Origin: Nocardioides sp. PD653-B2
GTDB taxonomy: Bacteria > Actinomycetota > Actinomycetes > Propionibacteriales > Nocardioidaceae
DNA: 64,000 bases
Direction: 5' to 3'
Assembly (NCBI RefSeq): GCF_002117935.1
Contig: NZ_BDJE01000011.1
Location: forward strand, 156,425 to 220,424
Below, in pieces: positions 20,945 to 30,099 of this stretch. The notes beneath the pieces are model-generated. The model saw nothing but the letters and a program-made list of their open reading frames with translations, made no database searches and was not told where the DNA came from. A program made the translations under genes and the position numbers. Numbering within the stretch: the first letter of the stretch is position 1; each line of letters starts with the position of its first letter.

Positions 20945-22533
20945 TGGACTTCGTGAAGCCCACCATCGAGTACGCCGAGATCTGGCCCCTGCTCGTCGTC
21001 TTCGGCGTCGCCTGCGCCGGCGTCGTCGTCGAGGCCTTCGTGCCCCGCGCGGGCCGCTACCTCACCCAGACCCTGCTGGCCGCGGCGGGCCTGGTCGCCG
21101 CGCTCGTCGGCACCGTCCTGGTCGCCCGCGACCTCGACGTGCTCGGCGACGGGGTCGCGCGGGGCTCGATCGACGTCGAGGGCACGATCGTCGTCGACGG
21201 CCCGACCGTCTTCTTCTGGGGCATCATCACGCTGTTCGCGATCGGCGGCGTGCTGCTCTTCGCGGAGCGCCGGCTCGAGGGCGGCGTCTCGTCGTTCGCC
21301 GGCCAGGCCGCCGCCCTGCCGGGCACGGAGGCCGAGCGCCAGGCGTCGACCCGCGGCCTCGACCACACCGAGGTCTACCCGCTCCTGATGTTCGCGGTCT
21401 TCGGGATGATGCTCTTCCCCGCCGCCAACGACCTGCTGACGCTGTTCGTCGCTCTCGAGGTGCTGTCGCTGCCGCTCTACCTGCTCTGCGGGCTGGCGCG
21501 CCGTCGCCGCCTGCTCAGCCAGGAGGCGGCGCTCAAGTACTTCCTCCTCGGTGCCTTCTCCTCCGGCTTCTTCGTCTACGGCCTCGCGCTGCTCTACGGC
21601 TTCGCCGGCTCGATGCAGTACTCCGAGATCAACGAAGCGGTCCGCAACGACACGAGCAACCAGGCGCTGCTGCTGATCGGGCTCGGGATGCTGTCGGTCG
21701 GCCTGCTCTTCAAGGTCGGCGCCGCGCCGTTCCACTCCTGGACGCCGGACGTCTACCAGGGCGCCCCGACCGCGGTCACCGCGTTCATGGCGGCCGGCAC
21801 CAAGATCGCGGCGTTCGGCGCGATCCTCCGCATCTACTACGTCGCCTTCGGCTCCGAGCGGTGGACCTGGCAGCCGATGCTCTGGGTCATCGCGATCCTG
21901 ACCATGGTCGTCGGTGCCGTGCTCGCGGTCGTGCAGACCGACATGAAGCGGATGCTCGCGTACTCCTCGATCGCCCACACCGGCTTCCTGCTGACCGGCG
22001 TGCTCGGCGTCCAGACGGCCTCGGAGCTCTCCGACGGCCAGGTCACCTCGCTGCAGGCGGTGCTCTTCTACCTGACGACGTACGGCTTCGCGATGATCGG
22101 CGCCTTCGCCGTCGTCACGCTGGTGCGTGACTCGGGCGGCGAGGCGTCGCAGTTCCAGCGCTGGGTCGGCATCGGCCGCCGGTCGCCGCTCATCGGTGGT
22201 CTCTTCGCGTTCTTCCTGCTCTCGATGGCCGGCATCCCGCTGACCGCGGGCTTCGTCGGCAAGTGGGCGGTCTTCACCGTCGCCCTCTCCGCGGGTGCGT
22301 GGCCGGTCGTGATCGCGGCCATCCTCTGCAGCATCGTGGCCGTGTTCTTCTACGTCCGCGTGATCGTGCTGATGTTCTTCACCGAGGGTGAGGGCGAGGT
22401 CGCGAGCGTGACCCGGCCGTCGTTCCTGACGTCCTCGACGATCCTGGTCGGGGTCGCCGCCACCCTCGTCCTGGGCATCGTGCCCGGCCCGGTGCTCACT
22501 CTCGCCGGCCATGCGGGACAATTCGTCAGGTGA
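20944..22533 (+). CDS. nuoN: NADH-quinone oxidoreductase subunit N
   Basis: 529 residues, 14 predicted membrane helices, third antiporter-like subunit. FVALEVLSLPLYLLCGLARR carries the channel Glu, KYFLLGAFSSGFFVYGLALLYG and PFHSWTPDVYQGAPTAVTAFMA are classic NuoN signatures. Its stop overlaps the GTG of the polyprenyl synthase by four bases, so the isoprenoid gene is translationally tied to complex I. Confidence 0.97.
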   Translation: MDFVKPTIEYAEIWPLLVVFGVACAGVVVEAFVPRAGRYLTQTLLAAAGLVAALVGTVLVARDLDVLGDGVARGSIDVEGTIVVDGPTVFFWGIITLFAIGGVLLFAERRLEGGVSSFAGQAAALPGTEAERQASTRGLDHTEVYPLLMFAVFGMMLFPAANDLLTLFVALEVLSLPLYLLCGLARRRRLLSQEAALKYFLLGAFSSGFFVYGLALLYGFAGSMQYSEINEAVRNDTSNQALLLIGLGMLSVGLLFKVGAAPFHSWTPDVYQGAPTAVTAFMAAGTKIAAFGAILRIYYVAFGSERWTWQPMLWVIAILTMVVGAVLAVVQTDMKRMLAYSSIAHTGFLLTGVLGVQTASELSDGQVTSLQAVLFYLTTYGFAMIGAFAVVTLVRDSGGEASQFQRWVGIGRRSPLIGGLFAFFLLSMAGIPLTAGFVGKWAVFTVALSAGAWPVVIAAILCSIVAVFFYVRVIVLMFFTEGEGEVASVTRPSFLTSSTILVGVAATLVLGIVPGPVLTLAGHAGQFVR

Positions 22534-23534
22534 CGACAGGTTCAGCCGGTTTGGCGCTCCCCGTCGCGGACGAGGCTCTCGCCGGCCGGCTCCGCGACCG
22601 CATGGCCGTGGTCGAGGAGGCGCTGTCGGGTCACGTGCAGAGCCGGGCCGGTTTCGTCACCGAGACGGCCAGCCACCTCATGGAGGCCGGTGGCAAGCGG
22701 TTCCGGCCCCTGCTGGTGCTGCTCGCGGCCGAGACCGGTGACCGGCCCGACTCCGACGAGGTCGTCACCGCGGCCTGCGTGGTCGAGCTGACCCACCTCG
22801 CCTCGCTCTACCACGACGACGTCATGGACGAGGCCGATCTGCGCCGCGGCACCGTCAGCGCCCACTCCGTGTGGGGCAACCACGTCGCGATCCTCACCGG
22901 CGACTTCCTCTTCTCGAAGTCCTCCGAGCTCACCGCCGAGCTCGGCCCCGACGCCGTCCGCATCCAGGCGCAGACCTTCACCCGCCTGGTCGAGGGCCAG
23001 ATCCTCGAGACCGTGAAGCCCGCGCCCGGCGAGGACCCGCTCGCCCACTACCTCGACGTGGTCGCCGGCAAGACGGGCTCGCTGATCGCCACCTCCGCCC
23101 GCTACGGAGCCCGCTTCGGCGGCGCCAGCCCCGAGATCGAGCAGGCGCTCACGTCGTACGGCGAGATCGTCGGCTCGGCCTTCCAGCTCTCCGACGACAT
23201 CCTCGACATCGCCTCCGAGTCGGGCGAGTCCGGCAAGACCCCCGGCACCGACCTGCGCGAGGGCGTCCCGACCCTGCCGGTGCTGATGGCCCAGGCCTCC
23301 ACCGATCCCGCCGACGCCCGCCTCCGCGAGCTGTTGGAGGGTGACCTCACCGACGACGCCCCGCACGCCGAGGCGCTCGACCTGCTGCGCCGGCACCCCG
23401 CCCTCGACGAGGCGCGGGCCTACGTGATCGCCCAGGCCGCCGCGGCCAAGGCCCACCTGACGACGCTCCCCGCCGGCCCGGTCCGCGACGCCCTCGAGGC
23501 GTTCGCCGACATCGTGGCCGTCCGCTCGACCTAG
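22530..23534 (+). CDS. grcC: polyprenyl diphosphate synthase (menaquinone side chain)
   Basis: Trans-prenyltransferase elongating farnesyl or geranylgeranyl diphosphate for the menaquinone tail. 334 residues. First aspartate-rich motif LYHDDVMDEADLRRG (about 92-106), second LSDDILDIA (about 216-224), plus GGKRFRPLLVLL near residue 53. The DDxxD is followed by a normal substrate-binding region, and chain length cannot be read reliably; hepta- to nonaprenyl is usual in actinobacteria. Placed at the end of nuoA-N with a GTGA overlap. Confidence 0.92.
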   Translation: MTTGSAGLALPVADEALAGRLRDRMAVVEEALSGHVQSRAGFVTETASHLMEAGGKRFRPLLVLLAAETGDRPDSDEVVTAACVVELTHLASLYHDDVMDEADLRRGTVSAHSVWGNHVAILTGDFLFSKSSELTAELGPDAVRIQAQTFTRLVEGQILETVKPAPGEDPLAHYLDVVAGKTGSLIATSARYGARFGGASPEIEQALTSYGEIVGSAFQLSDDILDIASESGESGKTPGTDLREGVPTLPVLMAQASTDPADARLRELLEGDLTDDAPHAEALDLLRRHPALDEARAYVIAQAAAAKAHLTTLPAGPVRDALEAFADIVAVRST

Positions 23535-23659
23535 CCCTCCGCCTGGTCCGCTCCGCCTGGGGCACCGCCCCGGCGTGACCCCGGCCGGGCCCTTGGTCCC
23601 GGCGCTGCTGGACCGATGGCCGGTGCGACCGGGCAGTCGGGCGGCGTAGATGTCGGGGC

Positions 23660-24714
23660 ATGGGAATCTCGGATCGACGAACGCGCCGCGGCGTGGCCGT
23701 GACGATCGGCGCGCTGGCGGTCCTCGTCGCCGCGCTGCCGCGGGCCGCAGCGCAGGACGCGACGGGCATCGACCCCGCTGCCCTGCCTCGGGGAGCCGAC
23801 CCGGCCGTCGCCCACCTGGTGCGCGACACCATCCGCGACGGTGACCTGCGGGTCCCGGCCACGACCCGGGGCCGCCACGAGGCCCTCTGGGCGGTCGCCG
23901 GCGGCTACGTGGTCCGCGACTACAACGTCGGCCGGTCGCGCTCGACCGTCCTCACCTTCATCAGCCGGTCGGGCCAGCAGCGCGTGGTCGCCCGGTCGCG
24001 GCACTGGGTCGAGGCAGCGGTCTCGCCCAGCGGCCGGCGGCTGGCGGTCCAGACCTGGCACGGTGCGCTGGAGAAGCGCTCGGACATCACGGTCGTCGGC
24101 CCGCGGACCGGTCGCGTCGTCGCGCGTCGTGAGCTGCGACTGGCCACCCTGGCTGCGGTCACCGAGTCGCGGGTCCTGGTCGGCCGGCGGGCCCACTGGC
24201 GCGACCCGGCCACGCAGTGGTGGAACTACGAGACCGACAGGTGGTGGCGGATCCACGGGCAGGCGGCCGTCGGCGCCGACGTGCGACAGGACAAGGTCGT
24301 CTTCGCCACGCCCGGACGCGGCGAGTTCTGCAACCGCGTGGCGGTCCTGTCCCGGCGGCGAGGACGTGGTGGCGCAGCTGCCGGGTCTACCCCCACCAGT
24401 GGTCGCCGGACGGCAGCCACGTCATCGCCACCCACACTTACTTCGACGCCGCAGGCACGGACCGGTGGTGGGTCGCCGACGGCCGCACGGCGCAGCGTCT
24501 GGCCACGATCACCGGCCGGCTCGACTGGGACGCGGTCTGGGAGGACGACGAGCACTTCTTGACCATGGCGCAGAGCGACGCCGGCCGAGCGGCCGTGCTG
24601 CGGTGCGACCTGGCCGGCACGTGCGAGCGCGCCAGCAGGGTCTGGCGGGTGCCGTTGCCGTCCGAGCCGTCGCTCTACTACGCGCCGCCGCCCGTCGTGC
24701 TGGCCGGCCGCTGA
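23660..24714 (+). pseudogene. secreted propeller-like protein, frameshifted
   Basis: A frame from the ATG at 23660 starts with a signal peptide (VTIGALAVLVAALPRAAAQ) and reads sensibly to about 24350 (EFCNRVAVLS), then becomes Arg/Ser/Thr-rich nonsense. A second frame takes over with YPHQWSPDGSHVIATH and runs to 24714. Restoring the protein needs one extra base within about 24350-24375. The product would be about 350 residues with blade-like repeats (WSPDGSHV, VSPSGRRLAV) as in TolB/WD40-like propellers. Either a recent pseudogene or a sequencing error. The RTX gene follows 19 bases later. Function unknown; the secreted propeller lipoprotein at 35822 is similar in style. Confidence 0.65.
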
Positions 24715-24733
24715 GATCCACCGAGGAGGAGTC

Positions 24734-25348
24734 ATGCACGCGATCCGCCCGCTCCTGGCCGGTCTGAGTCTCGCCGGGCTGCTGCTCGGGACGGGGGTCC
24801 CCGTCTCGGCGGCTCCGGTCGGCGGCACCCCGGGGAACGACGTGCTGCTCGGCACCGGTGCTCGAGACCGGATCCGCGCCGGGGCCGGCGACGACGTCGT
24901 GGACTCCGGCCGCGGCGCCGACCGCGTGCGCGGCGGACCCGGCGACGACGACCTCTTCCTCGGCGCCAACCCCCTCCTCCTGGGGCCCAGCGGCGACATC
25001 GGGTTCGGTGGCGCCGGGGACGACCTCGTGCTCGGCGGCCCCGGCTTCGACGTCCTCGCCGGCGGGTCCGGAGACGACACCCTGGTCGGCGGGCCCGGCG
25101 CCAACACCTACGAGGACGGGGTCGGCCGCGACGTCGTCCTGGGCGGGCCCGACGGGGACGTCGTGTACCTCGGACGCGGACCCGACCGGCTGCGTCTCGG
25201 CGGGCACTCCGACGCGGTGTTCGTGGGCGTCGACCATCGGCGCGACGTGATCTGGTGCGGGACGGGGCGAGATCGGGTGTACTACGGCGACGCGCTGGAC
25301 CCCCAGGACCTGTTCTTCGGGTGCGAGCAGTTCGCGGCCGGCCCCTAG
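24734..25348 (+). CDS. secreted RTX-type calcium-binding repeat protein
   Basis: 204 residues with a Sec signal peptide (LLAGLSLAGLLLGTGVPVSAAP, cleavage near residue 27). The mature part is built of nonapeptide-like repeats ending in D/N, such as GTPGNDVLLG, AGAGDDVVDSG, GPGDDDLFLG, GAGDDLVLGG and GSGDDTLVGG, which fold as a calcium-filled beta-roll. Two cysteines near the end (VIWCGTG, FFGCEQF) likely form a disulfide. Strong ribosome site GAGGAG before the ATG. Preceded by the frameshifted propeller gene, probably an operon. No type I secretion genes are nearby; the signal peptide indicates Sec export. Confidence 0.9.
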   Translation: MHAIRPLLAGLSLAGLLLGTGVPVSAAPVGGTPGNDVLLGTGARDRIRAGAGDDVVDSGRGADRVRGGPGDDDLFLGANPLLLGPSGDIGFGGAGDDLVLGGPGFDVLAGGSGDDTLVGGPGANTYEDGVGRDVVLGGPDGDVVYLGRGPDRLRLGGHSDAVFVGVDHRRDVIWCGTGRDRVYYGDALDPQDLFFGCEQFAAGP

Positions 25349-25361
25349 GGTGGGCGACCGC

Positions 25362-26273
25362 TCAGGTCGCGGCGGTCGCCTCCACCGTGAGCCGGAGCTG
25401 GAGGCGGCGGTGGTTGACGGCCTCGATCGTGAAGATCACCAGCGCGATCCAGACGAGCACGAAGCCGGCCCAGCGGCCGGCGGGCATGTCCTCGTGGAAG
25501 TAGAGGACGCCGAGGCCGAACTGGAGGATCGGGGCGAGGTACTGCAGCAGGCCCAGGGTGACCATCGAGACGCGCGTGGCGGCGGCGCCGAAGCCGATCA
25601 AGGGGATCGCGGTCACGATGCCGGTGGAGATGAAGAGCAGGGCGTGGCCGGGGCCGTGGGCGGCGAAGTTCGACCCGCCGGTGGCGACGAGGTAGCCGAC
25701 GTAGACGGCGGCGAACGGCGCGATGACGGCGGTCTCGAAGGCGAGGCTCTCGGTCGCGCCGACGTTCGCGGTCTTCTTGCACAGGCCGTAGCTGCCGAAG
25801 GAGAGCGCCAGGATCAGCGCGACGTACGGCAGCCGCCCGTAGTCGAGGGTGAGGACGGCGACGGCGGCCGACGCGATGCCCATCGCCACCCACTGCAGCG
25901 GACGGAGCCGCTCGTGGAGGATGAAGACCCCCATCAGCACCGTCACCAGGGGGTTGATGAAGTAGCCCAGCGACGTCTCGACGACCCGGCCGTTGGTGAC
26001 GCCCCAGATGTACATCGCCCAGTTCACCGAGATGACCAGCGCCGCGACCGTGAGCAGCGTGCGCACCCGTCGGTTGCGGACGATGTCGCGGAGCTGGCCC
26101 TGGCGGCCGAGCACGACGATGACGATGCCCATCGTGATGCACGACCACAGGATCCGGTGCGCCAGGATCTCGAAGGCACCCGCCGGCTCGAGGAGTGGCC
26201 AGTAGATCGGGAATGCTCCCCACATGACGTAGGCCGCGATCCCGAACAGCAGCCCACGACGCGGTTCCGACAC
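25362..26273 (-). CDS. rarD: EamA-family transporter RarD
   Basis: 303 residues and ten membrane segments in two EamA halves. The start is the GTG at 26273 (VSEPRRGLLFGIAAYVMWGAFPIYWPLL), matching the RarD N-terminus; the longer frame crosses the divergent promoter. GLLQYLAPILQFGLGVLYFHEDM near residue 255 is the second-half signature. Named for chloramphenicol sensitivity but generally a drug/metabolite exporter of unknown substrate. Convergent with the RTX gene, 13 bases apart. Confidence 0.9.
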   Translation of the reverse strand: MSEPRRGLLFGIAAYVMWGAFPIYWPLLEPAGAFEILAHRILWSCITMGIVIVVLGRQGQLRDIVRNRRVRTLLTVAALVISVNWAMYIWGVTNGRVVETSLGYFINPLVTVLMGVFILHERLRPLQWVAMGIASAAVAVLTLDYGRLPYVALILALSFGSYGLCKKTANVGATESLAFETAVIAPFAAVYVGYLVATGGSNFAAHGPGHALLFISTGIVTAIPLIGFGAAATRVSMVTLGLLQYLAPILQFGLGVLYFHEDMPAGRWAGFVLVWIALVIFTIEAVNHRRLQLRLTVEATAAT

Positions 26274-26407
26274 GGGCTCAGCATAGGAGCGCGTTCGTCG
26301 CGTGCGACGGTGCCCGTGGTTTGCCGTCCCATGGTCCGGGGGAGGTATCGGGTCACACGGGTGCAATACACGGAGGACCCGTGACTTCTCGGAGGGAGAC
26401 AAAGGGA

Positions 26408-26854
26408 ATGCGTCGTACGTTCACCACTTTGATCGCAACGCTGGGACTGATGGTGGCGGGCCTCGCGGCGCCGCTCCTGTTGTCGCCGGCCAGTGCCAGG
26501 ACCCAGTCGCTCGGGGCGTCCCCGACGGGGCAGAGCACGGCCGCGCACCAGTCGATGCGGGCCAAGCCGCATCGCGACCTGCACGACACGATCGTCAAGA
26601 AGCGCGGCAAGCTCTACTTCAAGGGGCGGGTCGACCCGGGCCACGGCCCGGTGGTGGTGCAGAAGAAGGCCTGTGCGTCGAAGCACTGCAAGTGGAAGCG
26701 GTTCACGAAGGTCGCCACGCACGGACCGAAGGAGAAGTGGTCCGTGCACCTGCCGGCCCCGCGGCACGGCAACTGGTACTGGCGGGGTTACGTCAAGGCC
26801 TACGGAGGGTATGCCAAGTCCTGGACGGGCAAGTGGAAGACCTACACGCTCTGA
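26408..26854 (+). CDS. small, very basic secreted protein
   Basis: 148 residues from the ATG at 26408, with AAAGGGA just before it. Signal peptide (TTLIATLGLMVAGLAAPLLLSPASA) to about residue 29. The mature part is unusually Lys/Arg/His/Trp-rich, and reads like one Ig-like or beta-sandwich repeat: GKLYFKGRVDPGHGPVVVQKK, then a Cys pair in CASKHCKW, then GNWYWRGYVKAYGGYAKSW. I recall similar repeats in secreted proteins of nocardioform bacteria but no assigned function. It may bind wall polymers or DNA by charge. A strong terminator follows. Confidence 0.75.
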   Translation: MRRTFTTLIATLGLMVAGLAAPLLLSPASARTQSLGASPTGQSTAAHQSMRAKPHRDLHDTIVKKRGKLYFKGRVDPGHGPVVVQKKACASKHCKWKRFTKVATHGPKEKWSVHLPAPRHGNWYWRGYVKAYGGYAKSWTGKWKTYTL

Positions 26855-26881
26855 CGCCTCGCTGAGGTGGGGCTCGACCGC

Positions 26882-26923
26882 CACACGACAGGTCCTCGCT
26901 CTCGGGCGAGGACCTTGCGTGTG
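26882..26923. terminator. strong bidirectional hairpin
   Basis: AGGTCCTCGC and GCGAGGACCT form a perfect 10-bp stem with a TCTCGG loop, extended by CACACG/CGTGTG after a two-base internal mismatch. It lies between the convergent basic protein gene and korB, so it can end both transcripts. No U-run, as is common in actinobacteria. Confidence 0.8.
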
Positions 26924-26966
26924 TCGGGGGGCAGGTCGTTCACGGCAGCGCGATGGCGCGTCGCCC

Positions 26967-28067
26967 CTAGACGACGGTCCAGGTGTCCCCGCCACCGATG
27001 AGGGCGGCGAGGCGGTCGGTCGGGTCGCCGGGGGCGGCGTCGCGGGCCGTCGCGATCTGGGCGCGGGCGCCGTCGTCGTACGTCGGCCGCTCGACCTGGC
27101 GGAAGATCCCGATGGGTGACTGGTTGAGGTAGCCGGAGTCGGTGAGCCGGCTGATCGCGAACGCCGTGGTGGGGTCGGGGTTGTAGGCGTTGTGGACCAG
27201 GATCGAGTCGGCGCCGACGTCGGCGACCTCGACGACCTTGACGCCGCCGGTCTCGCTGTCGCGGATCAGGCCCTTGGAGCCTTCGACGCCGAACCGGATG
27301 GGCTCACCGTGCACGAGCGGGATGATCGCGTCGGCCTTGGTGTCGTTGTTCTTGATCGCGTCGAAGGCGCCGTCGTTGAAGATCGGGCAGTTCTGGTAGA
27401 TCTCGACGAACGACGTGCCGCGGTGGGCGGCGGCCGCGGAGAGCACCGCGGTGAGGTGCTTGCGGTCGGAGTCGATGGTGCGGGCCACGAAGGACCCCTC
27501 GGCGCCCAGGGCGAGGGAGACCGGGTTGAACGGGTGGTCCAGGGAGCCCATCGGGGTCGACTTGGTGATCTTGCCGGCCTCGGAGGTGGGGGAGTACTGG
27601 CCCTTGGTGAGGCCGTAGATCCGGTTGTTGAACAGCAGGATGGTCATGTTCACGTTGCGGCGCAGCGCGTGGATCAGGTGGTTGCCGCCGATCGACAGGG
27701 CGTCGCCGTCGCCGGTGACGACCCACACCGAGAGGTCCTCGCGGGCCGTGGCGATGCCGGTCGCGATCGACGGGGCGCGGCCGTGGATCGAGTGCATCCC
27801 GTAGGTGTCGAGGTAGTAGGGGAACCGCGACGAGCAGCCGATGCCGGAGACGAACACGATGTTCTCGCGGCGCAGCCCGAGCTCGGGCAGGAACCCCTGC
27901 ACGGCCTTGAGGACCGCGTAGTCACCACACCCGGGGCACCAGCGGACCTCCTGGTCCGAGGTGTACTCCTTGCCGGTCTGGGGCTGGTCGCTGGTCGGGA
28001 CCAGCTCGACCCCCGACCGCAGGCCGGGGAAGGGCAGCTTCTCGGTGCCCGTGGATGTTGCAGTCAC
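26967..28067 (-). CDS. korB: 2-oxoacid:ferredoxin oxidoreductase, beta subunit
   Basis: 366 residues from the GTG at 28067, overlapping the korA stop (GTGA). The upstream open frame inside korA is a shadow. The TPP-binding subunit: WCPGCGDYAVL with two cluster cysteines (about 43-53), GIGCSSRFPYYL with another, and the TPP/Mg motif GDGDALSIGGNHLIHALRRN. Together with KorA it decarboxylates 2-oxoglutarate (or another 2-oxoacid) to acyl-CoA, reducing ferredoxin. In mycobacteria this enzyme supports growth on fatty acids alongside the glyoxylate cycle. Confidence 0.94.
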   Translation of the reverse strand: MTATSTGTEKLPFPGLRSGVELVPTSDQPQTGKEYTSDQEVRWCPGCGDYAVLKAVQGFLPELGLRRENIVFVSGIGCSSRFPYYLDTYGMHSIHGRAPSIATGIATAREDLSVWVVTGDGDALSIGGNHLIHALRRNVNMTILLFNNRIYGLTKGQYSPTSEAGKITKSTPMGSLDHPFNPVSLALGAEGSFVARTIDSDRKHLTAVLSAAAAHRGTSFVEIYQNCPIFNDGAFDAIKNNDTKADAIIPLVHGEPIRFGVEGSKGLIRDSETGGVKVVEVADVGADSILVHNAYNPDPTTAFAISRLTDSGYLNQSPIGIFRQVERPTYDDGARAQIATARDAAPGDPTDRLAALIGGGDTWTVV

Positions 28068-30019
28068 TTGTTCGCCTCCTCGGCGATCGGGGTGAGGTCG
28101 ACGGTGACGCCCTCGGTCTCGGCGACCAGGTTGCCGATGGCCTCCGCGAGCTCGGCGGCCTTGATCGGCATGCCGTTGACCTGGTTGTAGCCGATGGCGT
28201 CGACGAGGTACTTGCCGCGCAGCAGCAGGGAGAGCTGGCCGAGGTTCATCTCGGGCACGAGGACCTTGTCGTAGCGGGACAGGATCTCGCCGAGGTCCTT
28301 CGGGAACGGGTTGAGGTGGCGCAGGTGCACCTGGGCGACGTGGTAGCCGGCCTTGCGGACCCGGCGGCAGCCGGCGCCGATCGGGCCGTACGTCGAGCCC
28401 CAGCCGAGCACCAGCACCTTGGCCTCGCCGGACGGGTCGTCGACGACCAGCGGCGGCAGCGAGTCGGCGATCCGGTCGACCTTGGCCTGGCGGGTGCGGA
28501 CCATGAAGTCGTGGTTGGCGGGGTCGTAGGAGATGTTGCCGTGGCCCTCGCCCTTCTCGAGCCCGCCGATGCGGTGCTCCAGGCCGGGCGTGCCGGGGAT
28601 GGCCCAGGGGCGCGCGAGCGTCTCCTCGTCGCGCAGGTAGGGCCAGTACTCCGTTGTCGGGGGAGTCTCCGTGCCGTCCTTCGCAGTCTTTCCAGGGATG
28701 GTCTTGTTGCGCTCGGTCGCGAAGTTCGGCTCGATGACGGGCAGGTCGGCCATCTCGGGGATCTTCCACGGCTCGGAGCCGTTGGCGAGGTAGCCGTCGG
28801 AGAGCAGCATCACCGGGGTGCGGTAGGTGATCGCGATCCGGGCGGCCTCGAGAGCGGCGCTGAAGCAGTCGCCGGGCGACTGGGGTGCGACGATCGGGAC
28901 CGGGGCCTCGCCGTTGCGGCCGAACATCGCCTGGAGCAGGTCGGCCTGCTCGGTCTTGGTGGGCAGGCCCGTGGAGGGGCCGCCGCGCTGGACGTCGACG
29001 ACCAGCAGCGGGAGCTCGGTCATCACGGCCAGGCCGATGGCTTCGGACTTCAGCGCGATCCCGGGACCCGAGGTGGTGGTCACGCCGAGCGAGCCGGCGA
29101 AGGAGGCGCCGATCGCGGCGCCCACGCCGGCGATCTCGTCCTCGGCCTGCAGGGTGGTGACACCGAACGCCTTGTGCTTGGACAGCTCGTGGAGGATGTC
29201 TGAGGCCGGGGTGATCGGGTAGGACCCGAGGAAGACCGGCAGCCCGGACTGCACCCCCGCGGCGACCAGGCCGTAGGACAGGGCCAGGTTGCCGGTGATG
29301 TTGCGGTAGGTGCCCGCGCTCATGGGGGCGGGCTTGATCTCGTAGGACACCACGAACGTCTCGGTGGTCTCGCCGAAGTTCCAGCCGGCCTTGAAGGCCG
29401 TGATGTTCGCGTCGCGGATGTCGGCGACCTTCGCGAACCGCCTCTCCAGGAAGGTGATCGTGGACTCGATCGGGCGCCCGTACATCCACGACAGCAGGCC
29501 GAGCGCGAACATGTTCTTCGCCCGTGCCGCGTCCTTGCGGGACAGCCCGAACTCCTTGACCGCCTCGACCGTCATGCCGGTCAGGTCGACCGGGTGCACG
29601 AAGAACTCGCCCAGCGGGGAGCCGGCGTCACCCAGGCCGTCGAGCGGGTTGTCGGCGTAGCCCGCCTTGATCAGGTTGCGCCCGGTGAAGTCATGGGTGT
29701 CCACGATGATCGTCGCGCCCCTGGGCAGGTCACCCAGGTTGGCCTTCAGCGCGGCCGGGTTCATCGCCACCAGCACATCGGGGGCATCCCCCGCGGTCAG
29801 GATGTCGTGGTCGGCGAAGTGCACCTGGAACGACGAGACCCCCGGCAGCGTGCCCTGAGGGGCGCGGATCTCGGCCGGGAAGTTCGGCAGCGTCACCAGG
29901 TCGTTGCCGAACACGGCCGACTCCTGGGTGAACCGGTCGCCGGTCAGCTGCATGCCGTCACCGGAGTCGCCCGCGAACCGGATGATCACCCGGTCGAGCT
30001 GCTTGACCTGCTTGGACAC
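28064..30019 (-). CDS. korA: 2-oxoacid:ferredoxin oxidoreductase, gamma-alpha fusion subunit
   Basis: 651 residues. N-terminal gamma domain (RVIIRFAGDSGDGMQLTGDRFT, about 10-31) fused to the alpha pyrimidine-binding domain (GSYPITPASDILHELSKHK; TTTSGPGIALKSEAIGLAV) and a C-terminal transketolase-like domain (KVLVLGWGSTYGPIGAG). The gamma-alpha fusion is the actinobacterial arrangement. A short loop at about 28660-28700 (KTIPGKTAKDGTETPPTTEYW) has lower GC than its surroundings. Cytoplasmic, oxygen-tolerant type by analogy. Upstream lies a 30-base palindrome that may control it. Confidence 0.95.
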   Translation of the reverse strand: MSKQVKQLDRVIIRFAGDSGDGMQLTGDRFTQESAVFGNDLVTLPNFPAEIRAPQGTLPGVSSFQVHFADHDILTAGDAPDVLVAMNPAALKANLGDLPRGATIIVDTHDFTGRNLIKAGYADNPLDGLGDAGSPLGEFFVHPVDLTGMTVEAVKEFGLSRKDAARAKNMFALGLLSWMYGRPIESTITFLERRFAKVADIRDANITAFKAGWNFGETTETFVVSYEIKPAPMSAGTYRNITGNLALSYGLVAAGVQSGLPVFLGSYPITPASDILHELSKHKAFGVTTLQAEDEIAGVGAAIGASFAGSLGVTTTSGPGIALKSEAIGLAVMTELPLLVVDVQRGGPSTGLPTKTEQADLLQAMFGRNGEAPVPIVAPQSPGDCFSAALEAARIAITYRTPVMLLSDGYLANGSEPWKIPEMADLPVIEPNFATERNKTIPGKTAKDGTETPPTTEYWPYLRDEETLARPWAIPGTPGLEHRIGGLEKGEGHGNISYDPANHDFMVRTRQAKVDRIADSLPPLVVDDPSGEAKVLVLGWGSTYGPIGAGCRRVRKAGYHVAQVHLRHLNPFPKDLGEILSRYDKVLVPEMNLGQLSLLLRGKYLVDAIGYNQVNGMPIKAAELAEAIGNLVAETEGVTVDLTPIAEEANK

Positions 30020-30099
30020 CTGCCCACTTCCCTCATTGCGTCACGCGTGCCGCGGGCCCCGATGGCCCGGCGAACCCGCCGATCGTACTAACGGTACGG

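Noticed and set aside
23559..23571. GGGGC-ACC-GCCCC hairpin after the polyprenyl synthase as a terminator
   Set aside because: Only a five-base stem in extremely GC-rich DNA with no tail; too likely by chance to be listed as a feature.
26967..29489. An apparent 840-residue KorB fusion on the minus strand
   Set aside because: The first 470 or so residues are an out-of-frame shadow of korA. KorB proper starts at the GTG at 28067 with a GTGA overlap.
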